The position numbers and the translations under genes were made by a program. Positions 25,144-33,671 of a stretch of DNA of 64,000 bases are shown here, one piece after another. Origin of the DNA: Litorimonas haliclonae (GTDB taxonomy: Bacteria > Pseudomonadota > Alphaproteobacteria > Caulobacterales > Maricaulaceae); assembly GCF_965138505.1 (NCBI RefSeq), contig NZ_CBCSCO010000002.1, positions 372,001 through 436,000 on the forward strand, in the 5' to 3' direction. Under the pieces are notes generated by a model. It saw nothing but the letters and a program-made list of their open reading frames with translations. It was not told where the DNA came from and did not search any database. How positions within the stretch are numbered: the stretch's first letter is position 1; every line of letters begins with the position of its first letter.

Positions 25144-26126
25144 GTGAACAGTTGAATTTTGGCCAAGCCCACAACCTCGCCCTTACTGAAGCCATGGAGG
25201 CGGATGAGAAGGTAATTGTGCTAGGTGAAGATGTAGGTGACGAACAAGGCGGCGGCGTCTTTAAAACAATGTACGGATTGTCCGGAAAATTCGGAACAGA
25301 CCGGGTTCGTTCTACGGCGATTGCCGAGCAATCCATCATGGGGGCAGCAGTGGGCGCTGCAATTGCGGGTTACCGGCCCGTTGCGGATATCATGTTCATG
25401 AACTTTTTGACTGTGGCCATGGACCAATTGGTCAATCATGCCGCTAAGCTTCGATTTATGTCAGGCGGACAAACTGGCGTGCCGCTTCATGTTATGACGA
25501 CAACCGGGACTGGCCGCCAATTTGGAGGCCAACACTCAGACTGGCTTGAATCCTGGTTTGCGCATGTCCCGGGCTTAACCATCGTCACGGCCTCGAACCC
25601 GGCCGATGCAAAGGGGCTTATCCTGTCCTGCATCGAAAGTGATAACCCCACCATCTTCATCCAGCATCTTGCCATGATGAGAGTAAAAGGCCCAATGCCT
25701 GAGCCAGGGTACCGGGTTCCACTTGGGAAAGCTGCGGTTTTAACAGAAGGGACAGATCTGACAATCGTAAGCTATGGCAGACAGGTGCTAGACTGTCTGG
25801 CTGTTGCCGATCGGCTCAAAGACGATGTCTCTATTGAAGTTATCGATCTGCGCACGATTTCGCCTTTTGATAAGGAAACAGTTTTGAATTCCGTGTCTAA
25901 AACAAAACGAGCCATCGTAATGCACGAAGCCGTAAAAGAGTTTGGCGTGGGCGCGGAGATTTCCTCCGTTATTCATGAGTCTTTATTCGATAGTTTGAAA
26001 GCTCCGGTAGAACGTGTCGGCTCTAAATTTTCACCTGTGCCGTTTAACCCGTCTCTGGAAAAAGACTGGACCGCCGGTGAGGCCGAATTAGAAATCGCTA
26101 TTAAAAATGTCATGGGTAGGAGCTAA
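25140..26126 (+). CDS. 2-oxoacid/acetoin dehydrogenase E1, beta subunit
   Basis: 328 residues, the partner of the alpha subunit just upstream, with a start that overlaps the alpha stop. Family signatures are GEDVGDEQGGGVFK near residue 28, RVRSTAIAEQSIMG, GGQTGVPLH, GGQHSDWLESWFAHVPGL, and C-terminal VIDLRTISPFDKETVLNSV. Together with the alpha subunit it forms the alpha2beta2 TPP enzyme. The next gene, 2 bp downstream, encodes a single lipoyl domain, so the three are one operon. Confidence 0.94.
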   Translation: MSEQLNFGQAHNLALTEAMEADEKVIVLGEDVGDEQGGGVFKTMYGLSGKFGTDRVRSTAIAEQSIMGAAVGAAIAGYRPVADIMFMNFLTVAMDQLVNHAAKLRFMSGGQTGVPLHVMTTTGTGRQFGGQHSDWLESWFAHVPGLTIVTASNPADAKGLILSCIESDNPTIFIQHLAMMRVKGPMPEPGYRVPLGKAAVLTEGTDLTIVSYGRQVLDCLAVADRLKDDVSIEVIDLRTISPFDKETVLNSVSKTKRAIVMHEAVKEFGVGAEISSVIHESLFDSLKAPVERVGSKFSPVPFNPSLEKDWTAGEAELEIAIKNVMGRS

Positions 26127-26128
26127 CA

Positions 26129-26371
26129 ATGGCAAAAGTAAAACTAAAACTCCCGAAGTTAGGGATGTCGATGGACGAGGCAACGATTGCTGAGTGGCAC
26201 GTGAAAACGGGCGATAAAGTGACTGTCGGCCAAGAAATCTACGCCGTTGAAACAGACAAATCTACGCAAGACGTAGAGTGTCCTTTCGAAGGTACTTTGA
26301 CTGTGGTTGCTGAGGTAGGACAAACCTGCCAAATCGGCGAGATTGTGGCTGAGATTGAATTAGGCGCTTAA
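26129..26371 (+). CDS. Free-standing lipoyl (biotin/lipoyl-attachment) domain protein
   Basis: 80 residues comprising one lipoyl domain and nothing else. The modified lysine is in VETDKSTQD, near residue 46, and the typical beta pattern runs from KLPKLGMSMDEATIAEW to GQTCQIGEIVAEIE. Normal 2-oxoacid dehydrogenase E2 proteins carry such domains fused to a subunit-binding domain and a catalytic acyltransferase, both absent here. It directly follows E1 beta and is followed by a terminator, so the operon ends without E2 or E3. It may be a diffusible carrier between E1 and an E2 core encoded elsewhere. Biotin is less likely because the motif is TDKS rather than AMKM. Confidence 0.92.
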   Translation: MAKVKLKLPKLGMSMDEATIAEWHVKTGDKVTVGQEIYAVETDKSTQDVECPFEGTLTVVAEVGQTCQIGEIVAEIELGA

Positions 26372-26460
26372 TTTGAAAGTGTATATTTCTCCGAACTTGA
26401 GAGTTTATTCCAGGCTATACTCACCCTTCGAGGGTCTCTCGCTCTCATTTTGGTAAACTT

Positions 26461-26494
26461 AAACTATGATGGCGATAAACATCATAGTTTTTTT
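26461..26494. terminator. Rho-independent terminator of the E1 alpha/beta/lipoyl operon
   Basis: AAACTATGATG (26461-26471) pairs perfectly with CATCATAGTTT (26480-26490) around an 8-base loop, followed by a T-run. The flanking A and T tracts let it work for both strands, which suits the convergent genes. Confidence 0.93.
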
Positions 26495-26547
26495 GTGGCT
26501 GAAAATAGGAAAATTTTGTGCCTATGTTTGAGGGGGTAACCCGAAGA

Positions 26548-26991
26548 CTAACCCCGCCCTGCTGCCTCAAATCCGCCGCCGATAATTTTTAATTCATTAC
26601 CTAATCTCTGTTCAAGTAAACCAAGTAGTTTTTGGGACAGATCAGGCCCGGACGAATCGCCAATATCGGACATAGCAGAGAGGGTTTCGCTCGCCGCCTG
26701 ATAGAGCGAATGATCATCTGATGCTTGAGATAGATTTTCAATGGCGTCTTCTAGGTCCGGAGTTGCTTTTCCTTCGGTTTGATATTCTTCGGCCAAGGCA
26801 GAAATTGCGTCTGCTTCTTCTTTGATAAAAGTGGATTGGTAATCAGCTCGCATGGCGCAGCTACCCAGCACGCCAATAATTGTATCAATTTGCCCCTTCT
26901 TCACGGGGTCCGCTAAGCCTTCTTTTAGATTTGTGTTCATTTCGTGGATAACGCCCCGCAGGACTTGAGAAATAGAAGGTGAAATAATCAT
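26548..26991 (-). CDS. Small protein following the kinase gene (possible LvaB/DUF6285-like partner)
   Basis: 147 residues, mainly helical and acidic, with no catalytic motif that I recognise. The N-terminal stretch SQVLRGVIHEMNTNLKEGL and the regular helices resemble the small DUF6285-type proteins found beside LvaA-type phosphotransferases, but I cannot confirm this by eye. Its start overlaps the kinase stop (ATGA), so it is translated with it. By analogy with LvaA-LvaB, it may be needed for kinase activity. C-terminal part is Gly-rich. Confidence 0.72.
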   Translation of the reverse strand: MIISPSISQVLRGVIHEMNTNLKEGLADPVKKGQIDTIIGVLGSCAMRADYQSTFIKEEADAISALAEEYQTEGKATPDLEDAIENLSQASDDHSLYQAASETLSAMSDIGDSSGPDLSQKLLGLLEQRLGNELKIIGGGFEAAGRG

Positions 26992-28019
26992 TTGGCATCC
27001 TCTACGACTTTAATGGCGTTCATCCAATTCATGTGTTGATAGGTTGTGATGTTCATATAGTAGGCGGCCAGAACGGATTGTGATTGTTCAGCGCTTTCGG
27101 CCAATGCATCAGATGATTTCATCATCCCCATATGGGTTTGAATGGACGAGATTATCAAGAAGTAGGCTGTCGTCGCCGGATTTATTACGTCACGGCTTAG
27201 GCCTGTTTTGGCTCTATATTCTTCATAGAAGCCTTCGACATCCGCTTCTAATATATTGGGCGGTATAGCGCCGCAGACCATTGTAAACCACCCGAGGTCC
27301 TCTCGTGGGTCGCCGATGTGGGATAGCTCCCAATCGACAAGCACGGAATCTATCGTGTTCTTGGCTTGTATCATATTGCTGACCTGGAAGTCGCCATGGA
27401 CAAGGCTCAGCGGGGCTGGCGGCGGCCGGTTGTCATCAAGCCATTGCGCCATATAACGAAGAAACGGACGGGACGTTAAAGATTCAGATTCGGTGCGCCG
27501 AAAAAAATCGATTTGCTTATCTATATATTCATCCCAGCTCGCAGGTCGGGGAAGAGATGCCGGGAGGTCTTCGATATCTTGAGAGTGCACTGCAGCGCCT
27601 GCTCGAGCTACGACTTTGTTGAGCTTGCTATAGTCTTCTTGTTTGGCTTGCCGGCAGACCTCAATAAATGTTTGTCCTTTTTCAGCTTCAAAAATGAATG
27701 TGGCGCTATCGAAAAAGGCTTCATCGACGTCACTTGCCAACATCTTAGGGGTATCGATTCCTTTTTGTTGCGACAAGAATTTCAAAACATCATTCTCGAC
27801 CTTTCGATCGACCCGGACCAGCCCGGTCGCCCCTTTAGGCAAGTATTGAAGGATCAGGTCAGTAGAATTGTCGCCATAGCCAAGATTAACCCTATAGGTC
27901 AGGCGACTGTACCCGCCAGAAATCGGAGTTAAGCTTCGTACTTTCGCATCGGAATATTTAGGATCATGCGCCTTCAAACATTTGAGTGTGGCCGTTTCTA
28001 GGGACTTTGAGTCCATCAT
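26988..28019 (-). CDS. APH-family phosphotransferase, ACAD10/11-LvaA type (candidate hydroxyacyl-CoA kinase)
   Basis: 343 residues of the aminoglycoside-phosphotransferase fold. Catalytic loop LVHGDFQVSN (Asp as base) and metal-binding VDWELSHIGDP are clear, and the N-terminal lobe has SGGYSRLTYRV. The N-lobe and the VDWELSHIGDP form match the kinase domain of ACAD10/ACAD11 and of LvaA from the Pseudomonas levulinate pathway, which phosphorylates 4-hydroxyacyl-CoA. It is not an antibiotic-resistance enzyme. An ACAD10/11-like dehydrogenase (20516) lies six kilobases away on the same strand, so a 4-hydroxyacyl-CoA branch is plausible. Confidence 0.88.
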   Translation of the reverse strand: MMDSKSLETATLKCLKAHDPKYSDAKVRSLTPISGGYSRLTYRVNLGYGDNSTDLILQYLPKGATGLVRVDRKVENDVLKFLSQQKGIDTPKMLASDVDEAFFDSATFIFEAEKGQTFIEVCRQAKQEDYSKLNKVVARAGAAVHSQDIEDLPASLPRPASWDEYIDKQIDFFRRTESESLTSRPFLRYMAQWLDDNRPPPAPLSLVHGDFQVSNMIQAKNTIDSVLVDWELSHIGDPREDLGWFTMVCGAIPPNILEADVEGFYEEYRAKTGLSRDVINPATTAYFLIISSIQTHMGMMKSSDALAESAEQSQSVLAAYYMNITTYQHMNWMNAIKVVEDAK

Positions 28020-28211
28020 GATAGTTTCCTCCCGATATACATTTTTTATTTTATAAGTTAAAAACCCATCCCCTTGCCCTAGCTATGTTACCAGTAAACC
28101 AGACACAGCGAGACGGATTTTTTATCTTTCCGCCATCACACTTACCGGCGGATGGAAACAGCTATTAATTTTGATGGCTTTCCAGTCTCATCTGAGTGTG
28201 GGTAAGAAATA

Positions 28212-28228
28212 AATGACGATTAGTCATT
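28212..28228. promoter_or_regulatory. Inverted repeat between two leftward genes
   Basis: AATGAC-GATTA-GTCATT lies 21 bp beyond the stop of the CurA-like gene and about 190 bp upstream of the kinase start. Possible regulator site or weak terminator; there is no T-run. Confidence 0.3.
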
Positions 28229-28249
28229 CAGAATTTCATGTCTAGGGCA

Positions 28250-29251
28250 TTAGAGTTTCAAGACAACTTTACCGATGTTGCCGCCAGTAAATAATTTTTT
28301 ATAAGCCGAAAGCATGTTTTCTAAGCCTTGCGTCTCGTCAAACGGAATGAATATGTCGCCTGCGTCTAAAGAAGATCGAAGCTCTCTCGATAAACGGGGG
28401 CCCTGATCCATAAAGTCAGGGGAGAAAAATCCAGTCACCGTGAGGCGTTTCATTAAAATCTGATCAAATTGCTGAGGGCCTTTTGGGCCATCGGCGGTGT
28501 ACTCTGCGATGAGGCCGCAAAGAGCGATACGCCCATAAAGAGCCATGTTCGGGAAGACGCTGTCCAATATCGGCCCGCCGACATTATCGAAGTAAACATT
28601 TATTCCGCCTTCAATTTCTTTAAATGCTTCCTCGAGATTTTCCGTCTTATAATTGAACGCTTTCTCAATACCTATTTCGGTTTCCAGAAAACGGCATTTC
28701 TCGTCGCTTCCGGCGAGCCCATAAACGCGGCACCCTGCATTTCTTGCGATTTGGCAAGCAAGAATTCCGGTCGAGCCAGCGGCTGCTGAAATGAGAACAG
28801 CGTCTCCAGCTTTTACCTTTGCGGTCTCGTGCAACCCCCAATAGGCCGTCCAGCCATTCATTCCCAAAACACCGAAATGTTGTCTGATGTCATCCACATT
28901 GGTATCAATCTGAACAAGACCCGTTATCTCCGGCTCCACGCAGGAATAGTCTGCCCACTGCCCGAAGGCTCTCACCATATCCCCGGTTTTGAAATCCGGA
29001 TGTCGGGATTCTACAACTTTGCCTATGCACAAACCGACCATCATGGAGCCAAGCGGAAGAGGGGGTTGATAGCCGTCGGTGCGGGGCGTCATCCACATGC
29101 GGGTCCCCGCATCGAGAGAGAGGTAATCATTTTTAATCAAAACCTCTCCGTCCTTTGGCTTTGGTATTTCTGACGTTTCCAAAGAAAGCGCGGACTCGAA
29201 ATCATTGCCGTTGGGATGGCTATTTAATTGCCAGAATCTGTTTTCGGTCAC
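28250..29251 (-). CDS. NADP-dependent oxidoreductase, CurA/prostaglandin-reductase-like (third copy)
   Basis: 333 residues from a GTG start with AAAAGG upstream. Zinc-free MDR fold with ISAAAGSTGILACQ (cofactor loop near residue 153), VYGLAGS and YFDNVGGPIL. The substrate-binding half begins DYLSLDAGTRMWM. It is more diverged than the other two copies, which are closer to each other. It probably reduces a different enone or enoyl compound. Divergent from the SnoaL-like gene at 29355. Confidence 0.92.
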   Translation of the reverse strand: MTENRFWQLNSHPNGNDFESALSLETSEIPKPKDGEVLIKNDYLSLDAGTRMWMTPRTDGYQPPLPLGSMMVGLCIGKVVESRHPDFKTGDMVRAFGQWADYSCVEPEITGLVQIDTNVDDIRQHFGVLGMNGWTAYWGLHETAKVKAGDAVLISAAAGSTGILACQIARNAGCRVYGLAGSDEKCRFLETEIGIEKAFNYKTENLEEAFKEIEGGINVYFDNVGGPILDSVFPNMALYGRIALCGLIAEYTADGPKGPQQFDQILMKRLTVTGFFSPDFMDQGPRLSRELRSSLDAGDIFIPFDETQGLENMLSAYKKLFTGGNIGKVVLKL

Positions 29252-29354
29252 GATGAGGCCTTTTCATTAGAATCGAGATAGCACTAGCTAATATTAGAGG
29301 TGATAACGGGGTGAACACGCGTTAGAAACTGGTCAAAAGGATAAGGGGAACAGG

Positions 29355-29741
29355 ATGGCAGATTTAAGCGCAATAGTTGATGAATTATATGAAGCCTCTG
29401 CAGTAGGCGATTTCGAAAAAGTGGAGGGACACCTCACCGATGACTTTTTTGTAGAAGAGGCGTCGTCTCTACCCTTCGCCGGCAAATATACTGGAAAATC
29501 AGCCCTCAGGGAGTTATTTCCGGTGATGATTGAAACTCTTGGCGTGACTGGCCTGAACCGAGAATGTGTTATGGTCGGCGAGCGCTCAGTGTCGGCCGTT
29601 GTTACTCTCAGTGTGGGGGAAGAAGAACCGATTGAGATGTTGGAGGTCTTTCATTTTAAAGGCGATAAAGTGTGTGAAATTCGTCCCTATTATTTTGATG
29701 TAAATAAGGTCAACGCGGCTGTGAAGGCGGCAAAGGGCTAA
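29355..29741 (+). CDS. SnoaL-like/NTF2-fold protein
   Basis: 128 residues with the cone-shaped NTF2-like pattern: helix IVDELYEASAVGDFEKVEGHL, then DDFFVEEASSLPFAGKYTGKSALRELF and a C-terminal EVFHFKGDKVCEIRPYYFD. SnoaL-like proteins include ketosteroid isomerases, hydratases, epoxide hydrolases and non-enzymatic binders. Its place between catabolic genes fits an isomerase or dehydratase step in a steroid-like pathway; no catalytic residue assignment is safe. Confidence 0.85.
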   Translation: MADLSAIVDELYEASAVGDFEKVEGHLTDDFFVEEASSLPFAGKYTGKSALRELFPVMIETLGVTGLNRECVMVGERSVSAVVTLSVGEEEPIEMLEVFHFKGDKVCEIRPYYFDVNKVNAAVKAAKG

Positions 29742-29827
29742 ATCTATTAAATAATAATTAGCCCGACGCCAATACAAATCACCCCCCTTTTGCCTGGTGT
29801 TCTCAACGGGTAACAGGTTGGCCGCTA

Positions 29828-29845
29828 ACTTAGTAAACGCTAAGT
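29828..29845. promoter_or_regulatory. Perfect inverted repeat upstream of the second TonB receptor
   Basis: ACTTAG-TAAACG-CTAAGT is a perfect 6-6-6 repeat in the 292-bp gap between the SnoaL-like gene and the receptor. It is placed for an operator about 190 bp upstream of the start. The rest of the gap shows no other clear element. Confidence 0.35.
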
Positions 29846-30033
29846 GATAGAGCCATCCTCGCTACGCGAATGTCTCCTCAAAATCTATAAAATTTGTCGG
29901 TCCGTGCGGTAAGTTATTATCTAATTTGTAATCTTAGAAACCCCAGAGCGAATATCACTAGCCATAAGATTAGTATCCAATTGTTCCTCGATTTGTAAAA
30001 TCCAAATATAAATAATTTTACAGGGGAATATCT

Positions 30034-32328
30034 ATGTCAGTCAAATTTGGAGCAAGTTCAGCCGTGCTCTGCGCACTAGTTTTTGGTGTAACAGATTTTG
30101 CTTACGCGCAAACAACAGCGGGCGGAGGGGTGGACGAGATTGTCGTCACCGCCCGGAAGAAAAAAGAAAACTTACAGACCACCCCTGTTGCGGTTACAGC
30201 ATTGACCGAAGGTGTCCTCGAACGGAATCAGGCCCAGGAGCTTACTCAGGTTGAAAACTTTATCCCGAACGTGGAGTTAGAAAGCGTAAACTTTTCAGGT
30301 AACGCCTTAGGAGCTTCTATCCGGGGGTTGAGCTTCTCCGATTTAGAAAAGTCATTTGACCCTACAGTAGGTGTTTCCATCGACGGCGTTTTCTTGGCGT
30401 GGAACACTGGCGCGTTGTTTGATCTAGATGATGTCGAGTCAGTTGAAGTTCTTCGTGGCCCACAAGGGACACTTTACGGACGGAACACAATCGGCGGTAC
30501 AATCAACGTCCGGCGGAAGCGTCCAACAGGCGAAACCAATCTCCGGACGAGCACATTGTTCGGTTCCCACAATCAATTCGACTTTAAAGCTTTCGGTGAA
30601 GCCCCTATCGTAGAGGACGTCCTGGCGGCCAAAGTGTATTATATTCATAACGAATCTGATAGCTTTACCGACAGTTTCGTCACAGGTGAAAATGATCCGG
30701 GCAAAGACTCGGACACATTCGGTGCCTCATTCCTATTCACCCCTACTGAAAATTTCGACGCCTATTTGGCCTTGGACTATCAAGACGACAATTCTTTTTA
30801 TCCGCCGATCCTTAACTTAACAGAGCAAGGCGAAGGGATCTGCGCCGCGTTGGGAGGTCTGGAGCCTTCCGCTTGTCGTGAAGGATCGTTCGACATTGCA
30901 GAAGATAGCGGATTTGAAACGTCTTTCGGCGCTATCCCTTATACGGCTCCAATTGAAACATTTGCGGCAACGTTGGAAATGAATTGGGATGTCGGAAACG
31001 GTACAATCACATCTGTTACCGGGTTTCGAGATTCAGAAGAGACACTTCAGGAGGAAAACACCGGGACCCTTCCCATAGATGTTGGAGCTGGTCCTGTGCC
31101 TCTTATAGCCGCTTACCGTCCGCAAAATTCTGATCAATTTAGTCAAGAAATTAGGTACTCATCCGACTATGATGGGCCGTTCAATTTCGTGGTTGGGGCC
31201 TACTATCTTGATACTCATTATGATATTTTTCCATTCGACAATCCCTTTGGGCGCGACGATGCGGGACAAATTTTTTCACTTGGGGATGCGGTCCAAAGTT
31301 TTTACGCGGAACAAGATACACGCGTCGCTTCTGTTTTCGGAGAAGGTACCTATAATTTAACAGACACTCTACGCCTAACGGGTGGGTTGCGTTATTCATC
31401 TGAAAAGAAAGAATTCTTGCTCAATTTCTTGGATCCATCTGACCTTTCAGTCACAGCTTCGGCGCAGGACGAAGAAACTTTCAATGATCCAACTTGGCGG
31501 GTAATTATCGACAACCAATTCACGGACAATCTGTTTGGGTATGCAAGCTACTCACGAGGTATCCGCAGTGGAGGGTTTAATGGTCGAGCAGCAACCCCTG
31601 ATGCGTTGGGGCCGTATCAACCAGAAACTCTTGATAGTTTCGAAATTGGTTTCCGCGCCCAGACATCTGACAATAGGCTGCGTTTCAACCCAACTTTATT
31701 TTACTCGAAATATAATGATAAGCAGGAAGAACTACTGTTCGGATTGGGCAATAACACCACTGCGACTATCGTATTCAATGCCGCATCTGCCGAAACTTAC
31801 GGCGCTGAACTTGAGGGGGTCTATGTCCCGAATGAAAATCTGAATTTCAGATTTGCGGTTGGTCTATTGGATTGGAAATATAATAATTTCACAGCACTGG
31901 ATACGCGCGTTGGTTCGTCCACGGAAGGCCAGGTAATTGATATCTCAGATACGGCTCAACTACGCCGTGCCCCTAAATTCACATTCGCTTTAGGCGGAGA
32001 CTATATTCTCCCTATTGGTAATACTGATCTTACATTCACCGCTAACTACAAACATACAGATAGTTTCGTGGCTGGGGCTGCTCTGTTTGAACTTGATCCG
32101 CGAGCTATTAAGCCCTCCACAGATGTCGTGGATGTTTCTGTGACACTTGATACTTACAAAGAAGATACGGGCCTCCCGATTGACTTATCGGTAACAGCAT
32201 TTGGTAAAGATGTGCTGGCTGATGGCGTGGGCCGAAACGGACGGCCGTTTAACGCGCTACCGGATTTTTACTTCACCAATCCCGAGATTGCGCGTCGTTG
32301 GGGTGTTGAGTTCAAGACGAGCTTTTAA
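30034..32328 (+). CDS. TonB-dependent outer-membrane receptor (second in window)
   Basis: 764 residues with a signal peptide ending AYA-Q at about residue 26. Plug motifs TPVAVTALTEG and VEVLRGPQGTLYGRNTIGG follow, and the barrel ends VEFKTSF with the terminal Phe. It resembles the receptor at 17891 in arrangement (same plug phrases such as SFDPxVxVxxDGV), so the two are probably paralogues for related ligands. The start has GGGGAA upstream. The SDR pseudogene begins directly at its stop codon. Likely importer of the hydrophobic substrate or of a related compound. Confidence 0.95.
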   Translation: MSVKFGASSAVLCALVFGVTDFAYAQTTAGGGVDEIVVTARKKKENLQTTPVAVTALTEGVLERNQAQELTQVENFIPNVELESVNFSGNALGASIRGLSFSDLEKSFDPTVGVSIDGVFLAWNTGALFDLDDVESVEVLRGPQGTLYGRNTIGGTINVRRKRPTGETNLRTSTLFGSHNQFDFKAFGEAPIVEDVLAAKVYYIHNESDSFTDSFVTGENDPGKDSDTFGASFLFTPTENFDAYLALDYQDDNSFYPPILNLTEQGEGICAALGGLEPSACREGSFDIAEDSGFETSFGAIPYTAPIETFAATLEMNWDVGNGTITSVTGFRDSEETLQEENTGTLPIDVGAGPVPLIAAYRPQNSDQFSQEIRYSSDYDGPFNFVVGAYYLDTHYDIFPFDNPFGRDDAGQIFSLGDAVQSFYAEQDTRVASVFGEGTYNLTDTLRLTGGLRYSSEKKEFLLNFLDPSDLSVTASAQDEETFNDPTWRVIIDNQFTDNLFGYASYSRGIRSGGFNGRAATPDALGPYQPETLDSFEIGFRAQTSDNRLRFNPTLFYSKYNDKQEELLFGLGNNTTATIVFNAASAETYGAELEGVYVPNENLNFRFAVGLLDWKYNNFTALDTRVGSSTEGQVIDISDTAQLRRAPKFTFALGGDYILPIGNTDLTFTANYKHTDSFVAGAALFELDPRAIKPSTDVVDVSVTLDTYKEDTGLPIDLSVTAFGKDVLADGVGRNGRPFNALPDFYFTNPEIARRWGVEFKTSF

Positions 32329-32329
32329 A

Positions 32330-32859
32330 TGAAGCGAGCACTCAAAATGGCAGTCAGTATGTCTTAGTAAACAATGCGGGCGTCGTGGATTTTACGTCCG
32401 TTGAAGATAGCACTCTCGAAAAATTTAGGTTCATTAATTCGGTCATGGTCGAAGGAACATTTCTGGGGTGTAAATATGCCATTCCGGAAATGGAAAAGTC
32501 CGGAGGCGGTTCCATCGTGAATGTTTCCTCAATCGCCGCCAAAAAAGGCATGGGCCCAACTGTATCTTATTCTGCCGCAAAAGGCGCTATTCTGTCTATA
32601 ACACGAAGTATTGCGGCACATTGTTTAGAAGTGAAAAACAAATGTGCGATGTAATGTGATTCTTCCCGGGACACATGACACGGATATGGTGAAGTCGGCG
32701 GTGGCGGGTCTGACGGATGATCAATTGGCTGAGCCCGCAAAAGCAAATGCAATGGGAAAACCAGAGGACGTGGGAAATTTGCTGCTTTATTTGTCTTCAG
32801 ATGAATCCCGTTTTCTAAACAGCTCGGACACCCTCATCGACAATGGCGAGTCAATATAA
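32330..32859 (+). pseudogene. Decayed SDR gene, 5'-truncated and frameshifted
   Basis: A recognisable SDR remnant lies right behind the TonB receptor. It keeps NNAG (VLVNNAGVVDF), the catalytic Ser (NVSSIAAK), active site YSAAK and a C-terminal NSSDTLIDNG. The N-terminal nucleotide-binding third is missing, and the open frame begins only around 32310 inside the receptor's end. The reading frame then breaks near 32630-32645: the first frame reaches a stop after LEVKNKCAM, while the sequence RCNVILPG continues in another frame to 32859. Both lesions together indicate a dead gene. It may mark a past deletion that joined the receptor and SDR. Confidence 0.85.
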
Positions 32860-32937
32860 GCGATTCCAGTGTTGAGAGAAACAACCTGTTTATTATTACT
32901 AGTCGGTACATCTGGCTCTAGCATCTTAGTTGATGAA

Positions 32938-33471
32938 TTATATTTGCCATTTCGACGTCACGATCCTGGACGGATCACTTTCGTCTGTTTGACCTAAGGC
33001 ATCCTGAGGGCCGTCTATCAAGCCGCCATCATTCAGCTCTGTATCCTGTCTCCAGTCAAACACCCCATTCCTGCTCTTGAGCCACCAATCATCATTTAGC
33101 TTTTCGAACCGATCAATATACCGCGCGCCCACAGTGACAACATATCGACGTCCAATACCCGGAAAAGGCATATCGACCGGATAATCAGCAGGTAAAATGT
33201 GGGTCGCTGTGAGGTAGCTTTCGCAATGTGCAACGTCGCCGTCAAAATTAAAGAGTGTATTGCCAAGTTGGTGGTGGGTAGAAATCATTGGATCTATTAT
33301 GGCTTTCGCTTGTTCAATAAATCCTCGCCAATCCCCTTCAACTTCTCCAAATAAAAAAATAGCTTTATCATGAAAAATTTTAGGCATGAGGTCCCACCGT
33401 CGCCGATCGATCGCGTGGGTGTAAAGGTGAAGTTTATCAGCAATTTTTAGCCTATCTTCGACACGTATCAT
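32938..33471 (-). CDS. SnoaL-like NTF2-fold protein (polyketide cyclase/dehydratase-like)
   Basis: 177 residues, start with GGGGAA five bases upstream. NTF2-fold pattern: IADKLHLYTHAIDRRRWDLM, FHDKAIF, THHQLGNTLF, then ARYIDRFEKLNDDWWLKSRNGVFDWR. The residues Tyr and Asp near position 18-22 and the TxHQLGN segment match SnoaL-like dehydratases and ring-dioxygenase beta-like proteins; a BaiE-type steroid dehydratase relationship is possible. Function is inferred only. A separate gene from the smaller SnoaL protein at 29355. Confidence 0.85.
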   Translation of the reverse strand: MIRVEDRLKIADKLHLYTHAIDRRRWDLMPKIFHDKAIFLFGEVEGDWRGFIEQAKAIIDPMISTHHQLGNTLFNFDGDVAHCESYLTATHILPADYPVDMPFPGIGRRYVVTVGARYIDRFEKLNDDWWLKSRNGVFDWRQDTELNDGGLIDGPQDALGQTDESDPSRIVTSKWQI

Positions 33472-33671
33472 AACATTCCCCTTAATTTTTTAACCTATAG
33501 TGGCGGTTCAGCTGCGAGGATTAAAGCCTCATCTATAGTATAGGTTTTCGCCAAATCCCGACTACTATCATTGTAAGGAGTTTTCTGCCGCTTTGAACTG
33601 CGTATGAAGGAAAGCGAGCAAGTCTCGTCCTAACATTGTCGTTTAAATTCTAATCTATCGAGGGGGTGGAA

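Noticed and set aside
26988..28019. Aminoglycoside resistance kinase
   Set aside because: Sequence style and context match the ACAD10/11-LvaA kinase group, not resistance enzymes.
29349..29375. GGAAC-N17-CGCA resembling an EcfG promoter
   Set aside because: It overlaps the start of the SnoaL-like gene, so it cannot drive that gene, and the -10 has two mismatches.
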